Positions 33,961-43,834 of a stretch of DNA of 64,000 bases are shown here, in pieces. Under the pieces are notes generated by a model that saw only the letters and a list, made by a program, of their open reading frames with translations, was not told where the DNA came from and ran no database searches. The translations under genes and the position numbers were made by a program. Position 1 is the stretch's first letter; each line of letters starts with the position of its first letter. The stretch comes from Nocardioides lianchengensis (GTDB taxonomy: Bacteria > Actinomycetota > Actinomycetes > Propionibacteriales > Nocardioidaceae): contig NZ_FMZM01000001.1 of assembly GCF_900101465.1 (NCBI RefSeq), positions 372,001 through 436,000 of the forward strand, in the 5' to 3' direction.

Positions 33961-34683
33961 TCAGCCCGCGTTGACCGGGATGTCCGCGACCGCGGTCTCC
34001 TTGTCGGAGGCGAAGATGGCGATCGGCACCTTCTGCTCGATGGTGGTCTTGGTGAACTCCTTCGAGCCGGCGCTCGTCTCGTAGAAGACCGTGGCGCGGA
34101 AGGTGAGCTCGACGCCGCGGGTGTCGAGCGACATCTCGCGGATCTTCTGGTTGCGCAGCTCGAAGGCGCCCTTGGGCGAGGTGATGAGCATGCCGTACTT
34201 GGTCGAGACGGGCTCGGGGTCGAAGGTGATCTTCTTGGCCGCCGACTTCAGCTCGTAGGGACGCTCGGTGCCCTCGGAGCCGTCCTTGAGGATGGTCCGC
34301 GAGGTCACCCGGACCTGGTCGAGGTAGACCTTCCGCTTGGTCTTGAACGGGTCGCGGAGCTCGCGGTCGAGGTCGTAGGCGCTGAAGGTGAACGAGAAGA
34401 ACTTGTTGCCGCGCGGGTACCACTCGTTCGTCCGGGGCGTGGCCTTCGTCGGGTAGATGTTGAAGACGAAGTCGATGCCGTTGACGTCCACGTGCGACTG
34501 GTAGGTGCCGTCGCGGGTGAACTGGGAGTCGAAGATCGCCTCGGTCGCCGAGGCGGACGGCGACTCGGCGGGCACGGGGTCGTCACCGCCGCCGGTGAGG
34601 TCGCTGATGGCCGAGCAGCTCGTGAGCAGGACCGAGAGGGCGACGGCAGCGACGGCGACCAGCGTACGGCGGGCGCGGTGCAT
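33961..34683 (-). CDS. Secreted lipoprotein, hypothetical
   Basis: This 240-residue protein has a lipoprotein signal peptide with the lipobox LLTSC (Cys23), followed by a Gly/Asp/Pro/Ser-rich tether and a beta-rich domain (VDVNGIDFVFNIYPTKA, FFSFTFSAYDLDRELRD, GVELTFRATVFYET). It starts at ATG 34683 with AGGAG eight bases before it. It is 47 bp downstream of the glycosyltransferase on the same strand, so the two probably form an operon. It could aid surface-polysaccharide export or assembly. I recognise no named family. Confidence 0.8.
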   Translation of the reverse strand: MHRARRTLVAVAAVALSVLLTSCSAISDLTGGGDDPVPAESPSASATEAIFDSQFTRDGTYQSHVDVNGIDFVFNIYPTKATPRTNEWYPRGNKFFSFTFSAYDLDRELRDPFKTKRKVYLDQVRVTSRTILKDGSEGTERPYELKSAAKKITFDPEPVSTKYGMLITSPKGAFELRNQKIREMSLDTRGVELTFRATVFYETSAGSKEFTKTTIEQKVPIAIFASDKETAVADIPVNAG

Positions 34684-34730
34684 GGGGGGTCTCCTGTGCG
34701 AGTGGGGGGTGAGGGGGCGGGCGGGGAGGG

Positions 34731-36215
34731 TCAGGCCTTGTAGCCGCGGTAGCGCTTGCTGGCCTTGATGATCATCCAGGCAGTCTGCAGCACGGTGATC
34801 ACGCCGAGGACCGGCCAGCAGGCGGCCAGGACGTCGGACTTGGCGCCGATGGGCAGCTGGAACCAGATGACCATGAACACCAGGAAGAAGAACGTCGCGA
34901 TGATGAAGGGGTACATCCACGCGATGCCCTTGCCGCGCTCGGCCTTGGCCTGGGCGGCCCAGTTGTCGGTCTGCTGGTTGCTGAAGAACTTGGTCCAGGC
35001 ACGGGCGAAGTGGCCCATCCGGATCACCATGTAGAGCTCCGCCGGGAAGACCAGCAGCACGAACAGGTAGTCGCGCCGGTTGGCGAACTCCATCGAGTGC
35101 GCGACCCGGAAGTTCAGCCACACCGCGCACAGTGGCGGGATCACCCACCACGGCGAGAACACGAACGCGCTGATCGACAGCGAGCAGGCGAGCAGCACCA
35201 CGAACGCGAAGCGGGTGATGATGTTCTGCACCATCGACATGTGCTCGAACCAGCGCAGCCGCAGGTTGGGGTGGAACGGCTGGCCCTTGGTGTCACCGCG
35301 CTGGCCGGGCCACATCAGGTCGATCGCGCCGAAGTTCCACTTGACCTGCTGGGCGTCCAGCGAGCGCATGGTGTCCATGCCGCCGACGTGGGCGCGGGCC
35401 CGGGCGGAGATCTTGGTGAGGTAGCCGGCGCTCTTGATCTGCAGCGAGAGCAGGGAGTCCTCGACCTCGGAGTCGCTGACCCACGGGGTGCGCTGGTGGC
35501 TGTCGCGCATCACGTCGCGCAGCGCCTGGGTGGAGAAGATGGAGAACTGCCCGCCGAGGACCGCCATGTTGCGGCCCTTCAGCAGGTTCTGCATGTTGAA
35601 GGCGGAGAACTGGGCGCGCTGGCCGGCGATGAGGAACTTGGGGACGATCCCGTCCACCGCGCTGTCGTCGATCGAGTAGACCGCCGAGATGCCGCCGATC
35701 CGGTCGTCGCTGGCGATCTCGTCGACCAGGTGCTGGATCGCGTCCGGCTCCGGCGTGGTGTCGCCGTCGACGCCGAGCAGGAAGTCCATGTGCTCGACCA
35801 GCGAGTAGCCGTAGTTGAGCGCGCCGACCTTCTTGTCGGGGTTCTTGCCGATGTCGTGGACGTAGATGACGGTGCTCTGCTCGCCCGTCGGGGTCATCCG
35901 GGTGTGCGGGCCGGCGTAGTGGCTCGCGATCTCGACCGAGTCGTCGCTGGTGTTGTTGATGACCAGGTGCACGACGTCCGGGAGCCGGGTCTGCTGCAGC
36001 AGCGAGTCGAGCACGCCGGCGATCGTCTCGGCCTCGTTGTACGCCGGGATGATGCAGCCGACCGTGGGCCGCAGCGTCGGGAGCTCGTCGACGGCGTCGA
36101 GGAACTCGTCGGCGTACGCCGCCAGGTTCGGGTCCTGGGTGCGGACGTAGGGCTGCTCGACATCCGAGGGGGCGGAGGCCTGGTACCCGTCGGGCCCGCC
36201 GTGCTGAGCGTTCAT
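34731..36215 (-). CDS. Family 2 glycosyltransferase, membrane-embedded polysaccharide synthase type
   Basis: The 494-residue enzyme has a GT-A domain at about residues 50-300 with the nucleotide-sugar start VGCIIPAYNEAETIAGVLDS, the metal-binding DxD in LLGVDGDTTPEPDA, the acceptor acid region VSDSEVEDSLLSLQIK, and QQVKW at the place of the Q-x-x-(R/K)-W product motif. Four or more membrane helices fill the C-terminal 200 residues (FAFVVLLACSLSISAFVF, IIATFFFLVFMVIWFQL). This layout matches processive synthases of surface polysaccharides. The lipoprotein gene follows closely. The sugar and product are unknown. Confidence 0.85.
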   Translation of the reverse strand: MNAQHGGPDGYQASAPSDVEQPYVRTQDPNLAAYADEFLDAVDELPTLRPTVGCIIPAYNEAETIAGVLDSLLQQTRLPDVVHLVINNTSDDSVEIASHYAGPHTRMTPTGEQSTVIYVHDIGKNPDKKVGALNYGYSLVEHMDFLLGVDGDTTPEPDAIQHLVDEIASDDRIGGISAVYSIDDSAVDGIVPKFLIAGQRAQFSAFNMQNLLKGRNMAVLGGQFSIFSTQALRDVMRDSHQRTPWVSDSEVEDSLLSLQIKSAGYLTKISARARAHVGGMDTMRSLDAQQVKWNFGAIDLMWPGQRGDTKGQPFHPNLRLRWFEHMSMVQNIITRFAFVVLLACSLSISAFVFSPWWVIPPLCAVWLNFRVAHSMEFANRRDYLFVLLVFPAELYMVIRMGHFARAWTKFFSNQQTDNWAAQAKAERGKGIAWMYPFIIATFFFLVFMVIWFQLPIGAKSDVLAACWPVLGVITVLQTAWMIIKASKRYRGYKA

Positions 36216-36269
36216 GGGTCAATCCTGACGGCTGACCATCAAGAAGTGACAGGCGTTGTCTGAAGTTCT

Positions 36270-36288
36270 CCTCAAGACGCCCTTGAGG
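36270..36288. promoter_or_regulatory. Inverted repeat upstream of the glycosyltransferase
   Basis: CCTCAAG and CTTGAGG flank five bases, in the 86-bp gap between accE and the glycosyltransferase start. It could be an operator for the glycosyltransferase or a weak hairpin behind accE. Confidence 0.35.
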
Positions 36289-36301
36289 ATGAGCCCGGTG
36301 G

Positions 36302-36517
36302 TCAGCCCGGGAGCCCGCTGGAGCGCCAGCCGCCCCGCCCGTGCGGGAGGGTACGGCGCACCTGCCGCTCCGGGCTCGCCCAGGCGCGGACCGGACGGCG
36401 CGGCGCCGGCGCCGCGCCCCCGAGCGACGAGAGGACCGCGACGATCGCGGCCACCTCCTCGGGGGTGGCGTCGGCGTTGACGACCCGGAGCAGCGGGGCC
36501 TTCTCGTCCTGGCCCAT
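36302..36517 (-). CDS. accE: Acyl-CoA carboxylase epsilon subunit
   Basis: The 71-residue protein starts at ATG 36517, sharing ATGA with the accD stop. It contains LLRVVNADATPEEVAAIVAV, the typical epsilon-subunit start (VxxGxATPEExAAxxA), and a Trp-containing basic tail (AWASPERQVRR). In actinomycetes this small subunit holds the alpha and beta subunits together and raises activity. Its link to accD makes the assignment firm despite the short length. Confidence 0.9.
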   Translation of the reverse strand: MGQDEKAPLLRVVNADATPEEVAAIVAVLSSLGGAAPAPRRPVRAWASPERQVRRTLPHGRGGWRSSGLPG

Positions 36518-38136
36518 CAGAGCGGGATGTTCCCGTGCTTCTTCGCGGGCAGGGTCTCGCGCTTGGTCTTCAGCAGCCGCAGCGCGCGGACGACCTCGAC
36601 CCGGGTCTCGTGGGGCGTGATCACCGCGTCGACGTAGCCGCGCTCGGCCGCGATGTAGGGGTTGGCCAGTGTGGTCTCGTACTCGTCGATCAGCTCGGCC
36701 CGCTTCGCCTCGACGTCGCCGCCCTCGTCGGCGACCGCCTTCAGGGTCTTGCGGTGCACGATGTTGGCCGCGCCCTGGGCGCCCATGACCGCGATCTGGG
36801 CGGTGGGCCAGGCCAGGTTGATGTCGGCGCCGAGGTGCTTGGACCCCATCACGTCGTACGCGCCGCCGTAGGCCTTGCGGGTGATGATCGTGACCAGCGG
36901 GACGGTGGCCTCGGCGTACGCGTAGATCAGCTTGGCGCCGCGGCGGATGATGCCGTTCCACTCCTGGTCGGTGCCGGGCAGGAAGCCGGGGACGTCGACG
37001 AACGTCAGGACCGGGATGTTGAAGGCGTCGCAGAAGCGGACGAACCGGGCGGCCTTCTCGGAGGCGTCGATGTCGAGGGTGCCGGCGAACTGCATCGGCT
37101 GGTTGGCCACCACGCCGACCGGGTGGCCCTCGACCCGGCCGAAGCCGACCACCAGGTTGGGCGCGAACAGCTCCTGGACCTCCAGGAAGTCCTCGTCGTC
37201 GACGACCACGGTGATGACGTCGCGGATGTCGTAGGGCTGGTTCGGGCTGTCCGGGATGATCGTGTCGAGGGTCCGGTCCAGGTCCGAGAAGTCCGTGTCC
37301 GCGACCTCGTCGTACGACGGCAGCTCGTCGAGGTTGTTCTGCGGCAGGTAGGACAGCAGCGCCTTGACGTACTCGAGCGCGTCGGCCTCGTCGGAGGCCA
37401 TGTAGTGGGCGTTGCCGGACTTGGTGTTGTGGGTCCGCGCGCCGCCGAGGTCCTCCATCGAGACGTCCTCGCCGGTGACGGTCTTGATGACGTCGGGACC
37501 GGTGATGAACATCGCCGAGGTCTGGTCGACCATGATCGTGAAGTCGGTGACCGCGGGGGAGTAGACGTGCCCGCCGGCGCAGTTGCCCATGATCAGGCTG
37601 ATCTGCGGGATGACGCCCGAGGCGTGCACGTTGCGGCGGAAGATCTCGCCGTACAGGCCGAGCGAGACGACGCCCTCCTGGATGCGGGCGCCGGCGCCCT
37701 CGTTGATGCCGATGATCGGGCAGCCGGTCTTGATGGCCAGGTCCATGACCTTGGTGATCTTCTCGCCGTAGACCTCACCCAGCGAGCCGCCGAAGACGGT
37801 GAAGTCCTGGGAGAACACGCAGACCTGGCGGCCGTCGATCGTGCCGTAGCCGGTGATCACGCCGTCGCCGTACGGGCGGTTCTTCTCGAGGCCGAACGCC
37901 ACCGACCGGTGCCGGGCCAGCTCGTCGAGCTCGACGAAGGAGCCCTCGTCGAAGAGCATCTCGATCCGCTCGCGGGCGGTCTGGCGGCCCTTGGCGTGCT
38001 GCTTCTCGACCGCGGCCGCGGAGCCGGCGTGCACCGCCTCGTCGAGACGGCGGTCGAGGTCGGCCAGCTTGCCGGCCGTCGTGTGGAGGTCGAGGTCCTT
38101 CGGGACGTCGGTGCCTTCGCCTGGCTGTGCGCTCAC
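36517..38136 (-). CDS. accD: Acyl-CoA carboxylase beta subunit (carboxyltransferase)
   Basis: The 539-residue protein transfers carboxyl groups from carboxybiotin to acyl-CoA, probably propionyl- or acetyl-CoA. Typical segments are [74 protein letters not shown] and [20 protein letters not shown]. The start is GTG 38136 with GAGGAG upstream; an upstream ATG extends into a region without similarity. It is followed by the overlapping accE gene and faces birA across a short divergent gap. The matching alpha subunit is encoded at 14.9-16.7 kb. Confidence 0.96.
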   Translation of the reverse strand: MSAQPGEGTDVPKDLDLHTTAGKLADLDRRLDEAVHAGSAAAVEKQHAKGRQTARERIEMLFDEGSFVELDELARHRSVAFGLEKNRPYGDGVITGYGTIDGRQVCVFSQDFTVFGGSLGEVYGEKITKVMDLAIKTGCPIIGINEGAGARIQEGVVSLGLYGEIFRRNVHASGVIPQISLIMGNCAGGHVYSPAVTDFTIMVDQTSAMFITGPDVIKTVTGEDVSMEDLGGARTHNTKSGNAHYMASDEADALEYVKALLSYLPQNNLDELPSYDEVADTDFSDLDRTLDTIIPDSPNQPYDIRDVITVVVDDEDFLEVQELFAPNLVVGFGRVEGHPVGVVANQPMQFAGTLDIDASEKAARFVRFCDAFNIPVLTFVDVPGFLPGTDQEWNGIIRRGAKLIYAYAEATVPLVTIITRKAYGGAYDVMGSKHLGADINLAWPTAQIAVMGAQGAANIVHRKTLKAVADEGGDVEAKRAELIDEYETTLANPYIAAERGYVDAVITPHETRVEVVRALRLLKTKRETLPAKKHGNIPL

Positions 38137-38214
38137 TGGTGGTGTCTCCTCGCTGGCGTCCGTGCAGGGCCGTGGGTCAATGTAGTGCCCGTGAGCCCTG
38201 ACCCGACGTGGCAC

Positions 38215-39021
38215 ATGTCACGCGACCGACCGTCCCTCGACCGCGCGCTGCTCGGCGCCCTCGCCCCCGACCGGGTGCCGGGGGTCAGCGTGGAGGTCGT
38301 CGACGAGCTGACGTCGACCAACGCCGAGGTGGTGGCCCGGGCCCGGGCCGGGGCGCCGGAGGGGCTGGTCGTCGTGGCCGAGCACCAGACCGCGGCCCGC
38401 GGCCGCCTGGACCGGGTGTGGGAGACGCCGCCGCGCTCCGCCCTGCTCTTCTCGGTGCTGCTGCGCCCGACCGCGCCCACCCGGTCGTGGCCCTGGCTGC
38501 CGCTGCTGACCGGGTACGCCGTGGACAAGGCCCTCAAGGCCCGGGGGTACGACGCCGGCGTGAAGTGGCCCAACGACGTGCTGATCGGCGAGAGGAAGGT
38601 CGCCGGCATCCTCGTCGAGCGGGTCGAGACCCCGGACGGGCCGGCGGCCGTGGTCGGGGTGGGCCTCAACGTGCTCCTCGACGCCGACGAGCTGCCGGTG
38701 CCGACCGCCACGTCCCTGGTCCTGGAGGGGGAGGAGACCCCCGACCGCAGCGACCTGCTGGTCGACCTGCTCAGCACGTTCCGCGAGGCGTACGACGCCT
38801 GGCAGGCCGGCGGCGACCTCGGCGGGATGCGGCTGCTGGAGTCCTACTCCGCGGCCTGCGTGACGCTCGGGCGCGACGTGCGGGTGGAGTTGCCGGGCGG
38901 CGACGCCCTGGTCGGCCGGGCCGCCTCGATCGATCCCGGCGGCCGGCTGGTCGTGGACGGGCCCGACGGGGAGACGCCCGTCGGTGCGGGCGACGTCGTC
39001 CACGTACGACCTGTCGCTTGA
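38215..39021 (+). CDS. birA: Biotin-[acetyl-CoA-carboxylase] ligase
   Basis: The enzyme attaches biotin to the biotinyl lysines of pyruvate and acyl-CoA carboxylases. From ATG 38215 it has 268 residues. It contains [40 protein letters not shown] (the GRGRxGRxW-like biotin loop, here with A and L substitutions), [20 protein letters not shown] and [10 protein letters not shown], and a C-terminal SH3-like cap. It lacks the N-terminal DNA-binding domain of the E. coli protein, as is usual in actinobacteria, so it is not a repressor. A GTG at 38191 is an alternative start. It is divergent from accD. Confidence 0.95.
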   Translation: MSRDRPSLDRALLGALAPDRVPGVSVEVVDELTSTNAEVVARARAGAPEGLVVVAEHQTAARGRLDRVWETPPRSALLFSVLLRPTAPTRSWPWLPLLTGYAVDKALKARGYDAGVKWPNDVLIGERKVAGILVERVETPDGPAAVVGVGLNVLLDADELPVPTATSLVLEGEETPDRSDLLVDLLSTFREAYDAWQAGGDLGGMRLLESYSAACVTLGRDVRVELPGGDALVGRAASIDPGGRLVVDGPDGETPVGAGDVVHVRPVA

Positions 39022-39059
39022 GCGTCGTGTCATCCGGTCATTGGTGACATGATCCGTCC

Positions 39060-39566
39060 GTGCCCATCTCACCGAAGCTGCTCAACGAGGGCGAGAACGT
39101 CGTCGTCAGCACGCGCACGCACCCCAAGGCCTTGCTGCTGCCGATCCTCGCGCTCGTGCTCTTCCTGGCGCTCGGGGTCGCGATCATGGTGCTCATCGAC
39201 CAGGAGGTCGTGACCCTCATCGGGTGGATCGTCGCCGGGCTCGGCATCCTGCGCTACACGGTGTGGCCGTTCCTGGACTGGCTGACGTCGTACTACACGT
39301 TCACCGACCGGCGGCTGATCACCCGCACCGGCGTCCTCACCCGGCGCGGACACGACATCCCGCTCTCCCGGGTCAGCGACATCGAGATCGAGCTGCACAT
39401 CATCGACCGCCTGCTCGGCTGCGGCACCCTGGTCATCAGCGACGCGAGCACCCACGGCCGGGTGGTCCTCCCGGACATCCCGCACGCCGAGGAGACCAAG
39501 CGGAAGGTGCACCTGCTGCTCCACGGCCAGGCCACGGAGGCCTCCTCGCGCGATGAAGGAATCTGA
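39060..39566 (+). CDS. PH-domain (bPH2) membrane protein
   Basis: The 168-residue protein has a short N-terminal segment, two hydrophobic helices (ALLLPILALVLFLALGVAIM and LIGWIVAGLGILRYTVWPF) and one bPH2 domain (YYTFTDRRLITRTGVLTRRG, IPLSRVSDIEIELHIIDRLL). Start is GTG 39060. The cyclase gene downstream begins 14 bp before its stop, so the two may be co-transcribed. Similar pairs recur next to birA/accD in actinobacteria. Confidence 0.88.
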   Translation: MPISPKLLNEGENVVVSTRTHPKALLLPILALVLFLALGVAIMVLIDQEVVTLIGWIVAGLGILRYTVWPFLDWLTSYYTFTDRRLITRTGVLTRRGHDIPLSRVSDIEIELHIIDRLLGCGTLVISDASTHGRVVLPDIPHAEETKRKVHLLLHGQATEASSRDEGI

Positions 39567-40548
39567 CTCCGGCCCCGACGGCGTCGAGGGCCTCGAGCGC
39601 GCGATCCTGGGCGAGGAGCCCGTCTTCAACGCCGCCGAGGTGGCGGCCGAGACCGGCATCACCGTCGACCAGGCCCGCCGCCTGTGGCGGGCGCTGGGCT
39701 TCCCCGAGCACGGGGCGGCGACGGCCTTCAACAAGGCCGACACCGACGCCGTCCGGATCGTCAGCGGCCTGGTCGAGAGCGGCCTGATCGACTTCGACCT
39801 CGCGGTGACCCTGACCCGCGCGGTCGGTCAGACGATGGCCCGGCTCGCGGACTGGGAGACCACCGCGCTGCTGCACCGCGTCGAGGAGATGTCGACCGAG
39901 GAGGACGACGGCGGCCACAGCGGCCGGGTCACGTCGGCGATGCGGATGCTGGAGGAGTTCTCGGCGCCGTTCGAGAAGCTGCTGGTCTACGTGTGGCGCC
40001 GGCACCTCGCTGCCTCCGTCGCCCGGATCGAGGCGCTCGGCGCCAACGAGGAGGACCTGCACACCACCCAGCTCAGCGTCGGGTTCGCCGACATCGTCAG
40101 CTTCACCGCGCTGTCGAACCAGATCGGCGAGGACCGGATCGGCGACCTCGTCGAGCTCTTCGAGTCGCGGTGCTCCGACGTCGTCGCCGCCCAGCGCGGC
40201 CGGGTGATCAAGAGCATCGGCGACTCGGTGCTCTTCGTGAACGACGACCCGATCCGGGCCTACGACACCGCCGAGGGGATCATCAACGTCATCGGCCGCG
40301 ACCCGCGGATGCCCGACGTCCGCCTGGGGCTGGCGACCGGCTCCGTGGTGATGCGTCTCGGCGACGTGTTCGGCCCCCCGGTCAACATGGCCGCACGGCT
40401 CACCGCCGTCGCGCGCCGCAACCGGATCATCATCGACGCGCGCACCGCCGAGCTGCTGCCGGACGACGAGTTCGAGACCCGCCGGCTGCCGGCCCGCCCG
40501 GTCCGCGGGTTCGGCCTGGTGGAGCCGCTCGCCGTACGGCGTCACTGA
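39553..40548 (+). CDS. Class III adenylate cyclase with Rv1264-type regulatory domain
   Basis: The 331-residue protein likely makes cAMP. The N-terminal 150 residues (VFNAAEVAAETGITVDQARR, LWRALGFPEHG, FDLAVTLTRAVGQTMARLAD) resemble the pH-sensing, autoinhibitory domain of Mycobacterium tuberculosis Rv1264. The catalytic domain begins at about residue 170: the metal-binding Asp lies in VGFADIVSFTAL, followed by KSIGDSVLFV and the transition-state residues of PPVNMAARLTAVARRN. It overlaps the upstream PH-domain gene by 14 bp. Confidence 0.9.
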   Translation: MKESDSGPDGVEGLERAILGEEPVFNAAEVAAETGITVDQARRLWRALGFPEHGAATAFNKADTDAVRIVSGLVESGLIDFDLAVTLTRAVGQTMARLADWETTALLHRVEEMSTEEDDGGHSGRVTSAMRMLEEFSAPFEKLLVYVWRRHLAASVARIEALGANEEDLHTTQLSVGFADIVSFTALSNQIGEDRIGDLVELFESRCSDVVAAQRGRVIKSIGDSVLFVNDDPIRAYDTAEGIINVIGRDPRMPDVRLGLATGSVVMRLGDVFGPPVNMAARLTAVARRNRIIIDARTAELLPDDEFETRRLPARPVRGFGLVEPLAVRRH

Positions 40549-40655
40549 GAGGCCTCCTTCCTCGCCCCACCGGGTGGGAGAAGTGGCACGAAGAGGACAG
40601 TGTCATTTTGTCCCATCCGGTCTCACCGGGCCCCTGATGCTCCTACCTTGGTGCC

Positions 40656-40973
40656 GTGCTGGAGGTGCAGGACATCAGGATCGACCCCGCGACCCGCCGG
40701 GCCTGGAAGGGCGCCGACGAGGTCGCGCTGTCGCGCAAGGAGTTCGACCTGCTGCACGCCCTCGTCGCCCGGGCCGGGGAGATCGTCACCCGCGACGAGC
40801 TGATGCGCGACGTGTGGCACACGACGTTCTGGACGTCCTCGAAGACCATCGACGTCCACCTGGGGTGGGTGCGCCGCAAGCTCGGCGACGACAGCCGGCA
40901 CCCGCACCTGATCACCACCATCCGCGGCAAGGGCCTGCGGTTCGAGACGGAAGCCCCCGCCACTAGAGTCTGA
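40656..40973 (+). CDS. Stand-alone OmpR-type winged-helix DNA-binding protein
   Basis: This 105-residue gene encodes only the DNA-binding half of an OmpR-type regulator (VALSRKEFDLLHALVARAGE, RDELMRDVW, KTIDVHLGWVRRKLGDD, LITTIRGKGLRFE). No receiver domain is present and there is no adjacent truncation scar. The GTG start at 40656 lies about 8 bases after TACCTT, so the mRNA may be leaderless. purK begins two bases after its stop, so it is likely co-transcribed with purK-purE. It may be a constitutive or partner-dependent regulator, possibly of purine genes. Confidence 0.85.
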   Translation: MLEVQDIRIDPATRRAWKGADEVALSRKEFDLLHALVARAGEIVTRDELMRDVWHTTFWTSSKTIDVHLGWVRRKLGDDSRHPHLITTIRGKGLRFETEAPATRV

Positions 40974-40975
40974 GG

Positions 40976-42136
40976 GTGCCCGACCACGCTCCCACCCTCG
41001 CCGTCATCGGCGGCGGCCAGCTGGCCCGGATGATGGCGCAGCCGGCGATCGCGCTGGGTCTGCCGCTCCGCCTCCTCGCCGAGGCCGAGGGCGTCTCCGC
41101 CGCCCAGGTCATCCCCGACCAGCAGGTCGGTGACTACCGCGACCTGGCCACCCTGCGCGCGGTCACCGCCGGCTGCGCCGTGGTCACCTTCGACCACGAG
41201 CACGTCCCGACCGACCACCTGCACGCCCTCGAGGCCGACGGGATCGCCGTCCGGCCCGGGCCCGCCGCGCTGGTCCACGCCCAGGACAAGGGCGTGATGC
41301 GCGAGCGGCTGGCCGAGCTGGGCGTGCCCTGCCCACGCAACGCGATCGTCGCGTCGGTGGCCGACGTCGAGGAGTTCGGCCTGCCGTGCGTCGTCAAGAC
41401 CACCCGCGGCGGGTACGACGGCAAGGGCGTCTGGGTCGTCCGGTCCGCCGACGAGGCCGCCGAGCCGCTCCGGATCGCCGCGGAGGCCGGCGTACGCCTG
41501 CTGGCCGAGGAGCTGGTCGACTTCCGCCGCGAGCTCTCCGCGTTGGTCGCGCGATCGCCCAGCGGGCAGGCGGCGGCGTACCCGGTCGTGCAGAGCACGC
41601 AGCGCGACGGCATCTGCCACGAGGTCGTCGCCCCCGCGCCCGACCTCGACCCGGAGCTGGCCGGGCAGGCCCAGGAGATCGCGCTGCGGGTCGCCGGCGC
41701 GCTCGACGTCACCGGCATCCTCGCGGTCGAGCTGTTCGAGACCGCCGACGGCCGGATCCTCGTCAACGAGCTCGCGATGCGCCCCCACAACACCGGCCAC
41801 TGGAGCCAGGACGGCGCGGTCACCTCGCAGTTCGAGAACCACCTCCGCGCCGTCCTCGACCTGCCGCTCGGCTCGCCGGCGCCGCGGGCGCGGTGGACGG
41901 TGATGGTGAACATCCTGGGCGGCGACCACCCCGAGGTCGGCCGTCTGTACGACGGGTTCCCGCACGCGATGGCCCGGGATCCGCACCTGCGGGTGCACCT
42001 CTACGGCAAGGACCTGCGGCCGGGCCGCAAGGTCGGCCACGTGAACGCCTACGGCGACGACCTCGACGGCTGCCTGGAGCGGGCGCGGCACGCCGCCGCC
42101 TGGTTCCGCGGCGACCTCGGCAACGAAAGCGAATGA
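40976..42136 (+). CDS. purK: N5-carboxyaminoimidazole ribonucleotide synthase
   Basis: PurK carboxylates aminoimidazole ribonucleotide at N5 with ATP and bicarbonate, the first of two steps replacing direct carboxylation in purine synthesis. The 386-residue ATP-grasp enzyme starts [20 protein letters not shown] and contains [11 protein letters not shown] (FExExV-like), [17 protein letters not shown] and [19 protein letters not shown]. It starts at GTG 40976, two bases after the winged-helix gene, and is followed by purE after one base. The locus is a purK-purE operon. Confidence 0.96.
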   Translation: MPDHAPTLAVIGGGQLARMMAQPAIALGLPLRLLAEAEGVSAAQVIPDQQVGDYRDLATLRAVTAGCAVVTFDHEHVPTDHLHALEADGIAVRPGPAALVHAQDKGVMRERLAELGVPCPRNAIVASVADVEEFGLPCVVKTTRGGYDGKGVWVVRSADEAAEPLRIAAEAGVRLLAEELVDFRRELSALVARSPSGQAAAYPVVQSTQRDGICHEVVAPAPDLDPELAGQAQEIALRVAGALDVTGILAVELFETADGRILVNELAMRPHNTGHWSQDGAVTSQFENHLRAVLDLPLGSPAPRARWTVMVNILGGDHPEVGRLYDGFPHAMARDPHLRVHLYGKDLRPGRKVGHVNAYGDDLDGCLERARHAAAWFRGDLGNESE

Positions 42137-42137
42137 G

Positions 42138-42659
42138 ATGAGCACTGCTGCACCCCGGGTCGGCATCGTGATGGGCTCCGACTCCGACTGGCCGGTGATG
42201 AAGCTGGCCGCCGAGGCGCTGGGCGAGTTCGACGTCGCCCACGAGGCCGACGTCGTCTCCGCGCACCGGATGCCGGAGGAGATGCTGGCCTACGGCAAGG
42301 AGGCCGCCGGTCGCGGGCTGTCGGTGATCATCGCCGGCGCCGGGGGAGCGGCCCACCTGCCCGGGATGCTCGCCGCGGTCACGCCGCTGCCGGTGATCGG
42401 GGTGCCGGTGCCGCTGAAGTATCTCGACGGGATGGACTCGCTGCTGTCCATCGTGCAGATGCCCGCCGGCGTCCCGGTCGCGACCGTCGCCGTCGGCGGC
42501 GCGCGCAACGCCGGCCTGCTGGCCGTGCGGATCCTGGCCGCCACCGACCCGGCGCTGCAGCAGCGGATGGTCGACTTCCAGGCCTCGTTGAAGCAGCAGG
42601 CGCAGGAGAGGGGCGCGGCCGTGCGCAACGACGTCGCGCCGCGCCGCCTGGGCTTCTGA
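42138..42659 (+). CDS. purE: N5-carboxyaminoimidazole ribonucleotide mutase
   Basis: PurE rearranges the PurK product to 4-carboxy-aminoimidazole ribonucleotide. The 173-residue protein shows [57 protein letters not shown] and [20 protein letters not shown], all typical of class I PurE with the catalytic His in SAHR. It follows purK directly and precedes a membrane-protein gene by 5 bases, which may be in the same transcript. Confidence 0.97.
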   Translation: MSTAAPRVGIVMGSDSDWPVMKLAAEALGEFDVAHEADVVSAHRMPEEMLAYGKEAAGRGLSVIIAGAGGAAHLPGMLAAVTPLPVIGVPVPLKYLDGMDSLLSIVQMPAGVPVATVAVGGARNAGLLAVRILAATDPALQQRMVDFQASLKQQAQERGAAVRNDVAPRRLGF

Positions 42660-42664
42660 CGCCA

Positions 42665-43783
42665 ATGGCCCGGACGGCTCGGCTCGTCGGGCTCGACGTC
42701 GCGCGCTGCGTGGCGCTGCTGGGCATGGCCGCCACGCACGTCCTCGACGAGCGCGGCGCCGACGGCGGGCTGACCTTCGGGCAGTGGCTGGCCGGCGGGC
42801 GGGCCTCCGCGCTGTTCGCGGTGCTGGCCGGGGTGACGCTCGCCCTGACCACCGGCGGCCGGACGCCGGTCGTCGGCCGCGAGCGGGCCGCGCGGACGGC
42901 GGGGATCGTCGTACGGGCGGTGCTGGTGGCGGTGCTGGGGATGGGGCTCGCCCTGGTCGACTCCGGGCTGGCGGTGATCCTGACCTACTACGGCGTGCTG
43001 TTCTGCGTCGGCGCGCTGTTCGTGGGGCTGCGGACCCGGACCCTGCTGCTGCTCGCCGCGGCCTGGGTCGTGGTGGTGCCGGTCCTCTCGCGTGCCGTGC
43101 GCCCGCACCTGCCCGAGCGCGGCTACGACAGCCCGGCCTTCGAGCAGCTCGCGCACCCGGGGCACCTGGTGTCGGAGCTGCTGCTGACCGGCTACTACCC
43201 GGTGCTGCCGTGGCTGGCCTACCTCCTCGTCGGGATGGCGCTGGGGCGCGCCGACCTCGGCTCGACCCGGGTGGCTGCCTGGGCGGCCGGGAGCGGCCTG
43301 GTGCTGGCCGTCGTCGCGACCCAGGTCTCGCACCTGCTCACCGACCGCTGGCCGGCGACCGACGGGCTGCCGGAGCTGGTCGAGACGGGCATGTTCGGCA
43401 ACGTGCCCGCCGACGGCCCCTGGTCCTGGCTCCTCGTGGTCGCCCCGCACAGCTCGACGCCGTTCGACCTGGCGCAGACCATCGGGTCCTCGCTGTTCGT
43501 GATCGGCGTGGCGCTGCTCGTCGTGGAGCGGCTGCCGGCCCTGCCGCACGAGGCGGTGCGGGTGCTCTTCGGGGCCGGCACCATGACGCTGACCCTCTAC
43601 AGCCTGCACGTGCTCATGCGCACCGAGCGGGTCTGGCCGAGCGAGGAGCCCTCGTCGTACGTCTGGCACGTGCTGGTGCTGCTCGGCATCGGTGCGGTGT
43701 ACGCCGCCCTGCGCCGCCGCGGTCCGCTCGAGCGCGTCGTGAGTCTCGCCTCGACGGCCGCCGCCGATCGCCTCCGCCGCTGA
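42665..43783 (+). CDS. Membrane protein of the heparan acetyltransferase-like family (DUF1624/DUF418 type)
   Basis: The 372-residue protein has about ten membrane helices. It begins RLVGLDVARCVALLGMAATH, the characteristic (R)xxGLDxxRxxAxxGM start of this acyltransferase-like family, followed by LAGGRASALFAVLAGVTLAL. Later segments include GYYPVLPWLAYLLVGMALGR and the terminal FGAGTMTLTLYSLHVLM. Relatives move acetyl groups across the membrane to surface glycans. The gene is 5 bp after purE, which suggests co-transcription, although the function is not obviously linked to purines. Confidence 0.85.
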   Translation: MARTARLVGLDVARCVALLGMAATHVLDERGADGGLTFGQWLAGGRASALFAVLAGVTLALTTGGRTPVVGRERAARTAGIVVRAVLVAVLGMGLALVDSGLAVILTYYGVLFCVGALFVGLRTRTLLLLAAAWVVVVPVLSRAVRPHLPERGYDSPAFEQLAHPGHLVSELLLTGYYPVLPWLAYLLVGMALGRADLGSTRVAAWAAGSGLVLAVVATQVSHLLTDRWPATDGLPELVETGMFGNVPADGPWSWLLVVAPHSSTPFDLAQTIGSSLFVIGVALLVVERLPALPHEAVRVLFGAGTMTLTLYSLHVLMRTERVWPSEEPSSYVWHVLVLLGIGAVYAALRRRGPLERVVSLASTAAADRLRR

Positions 43784-43834
43784 CCCGTCACTGGATGTCC
43801 GGTTCCTGCGGCGTGTCGGGCGCGGATCGACGGG

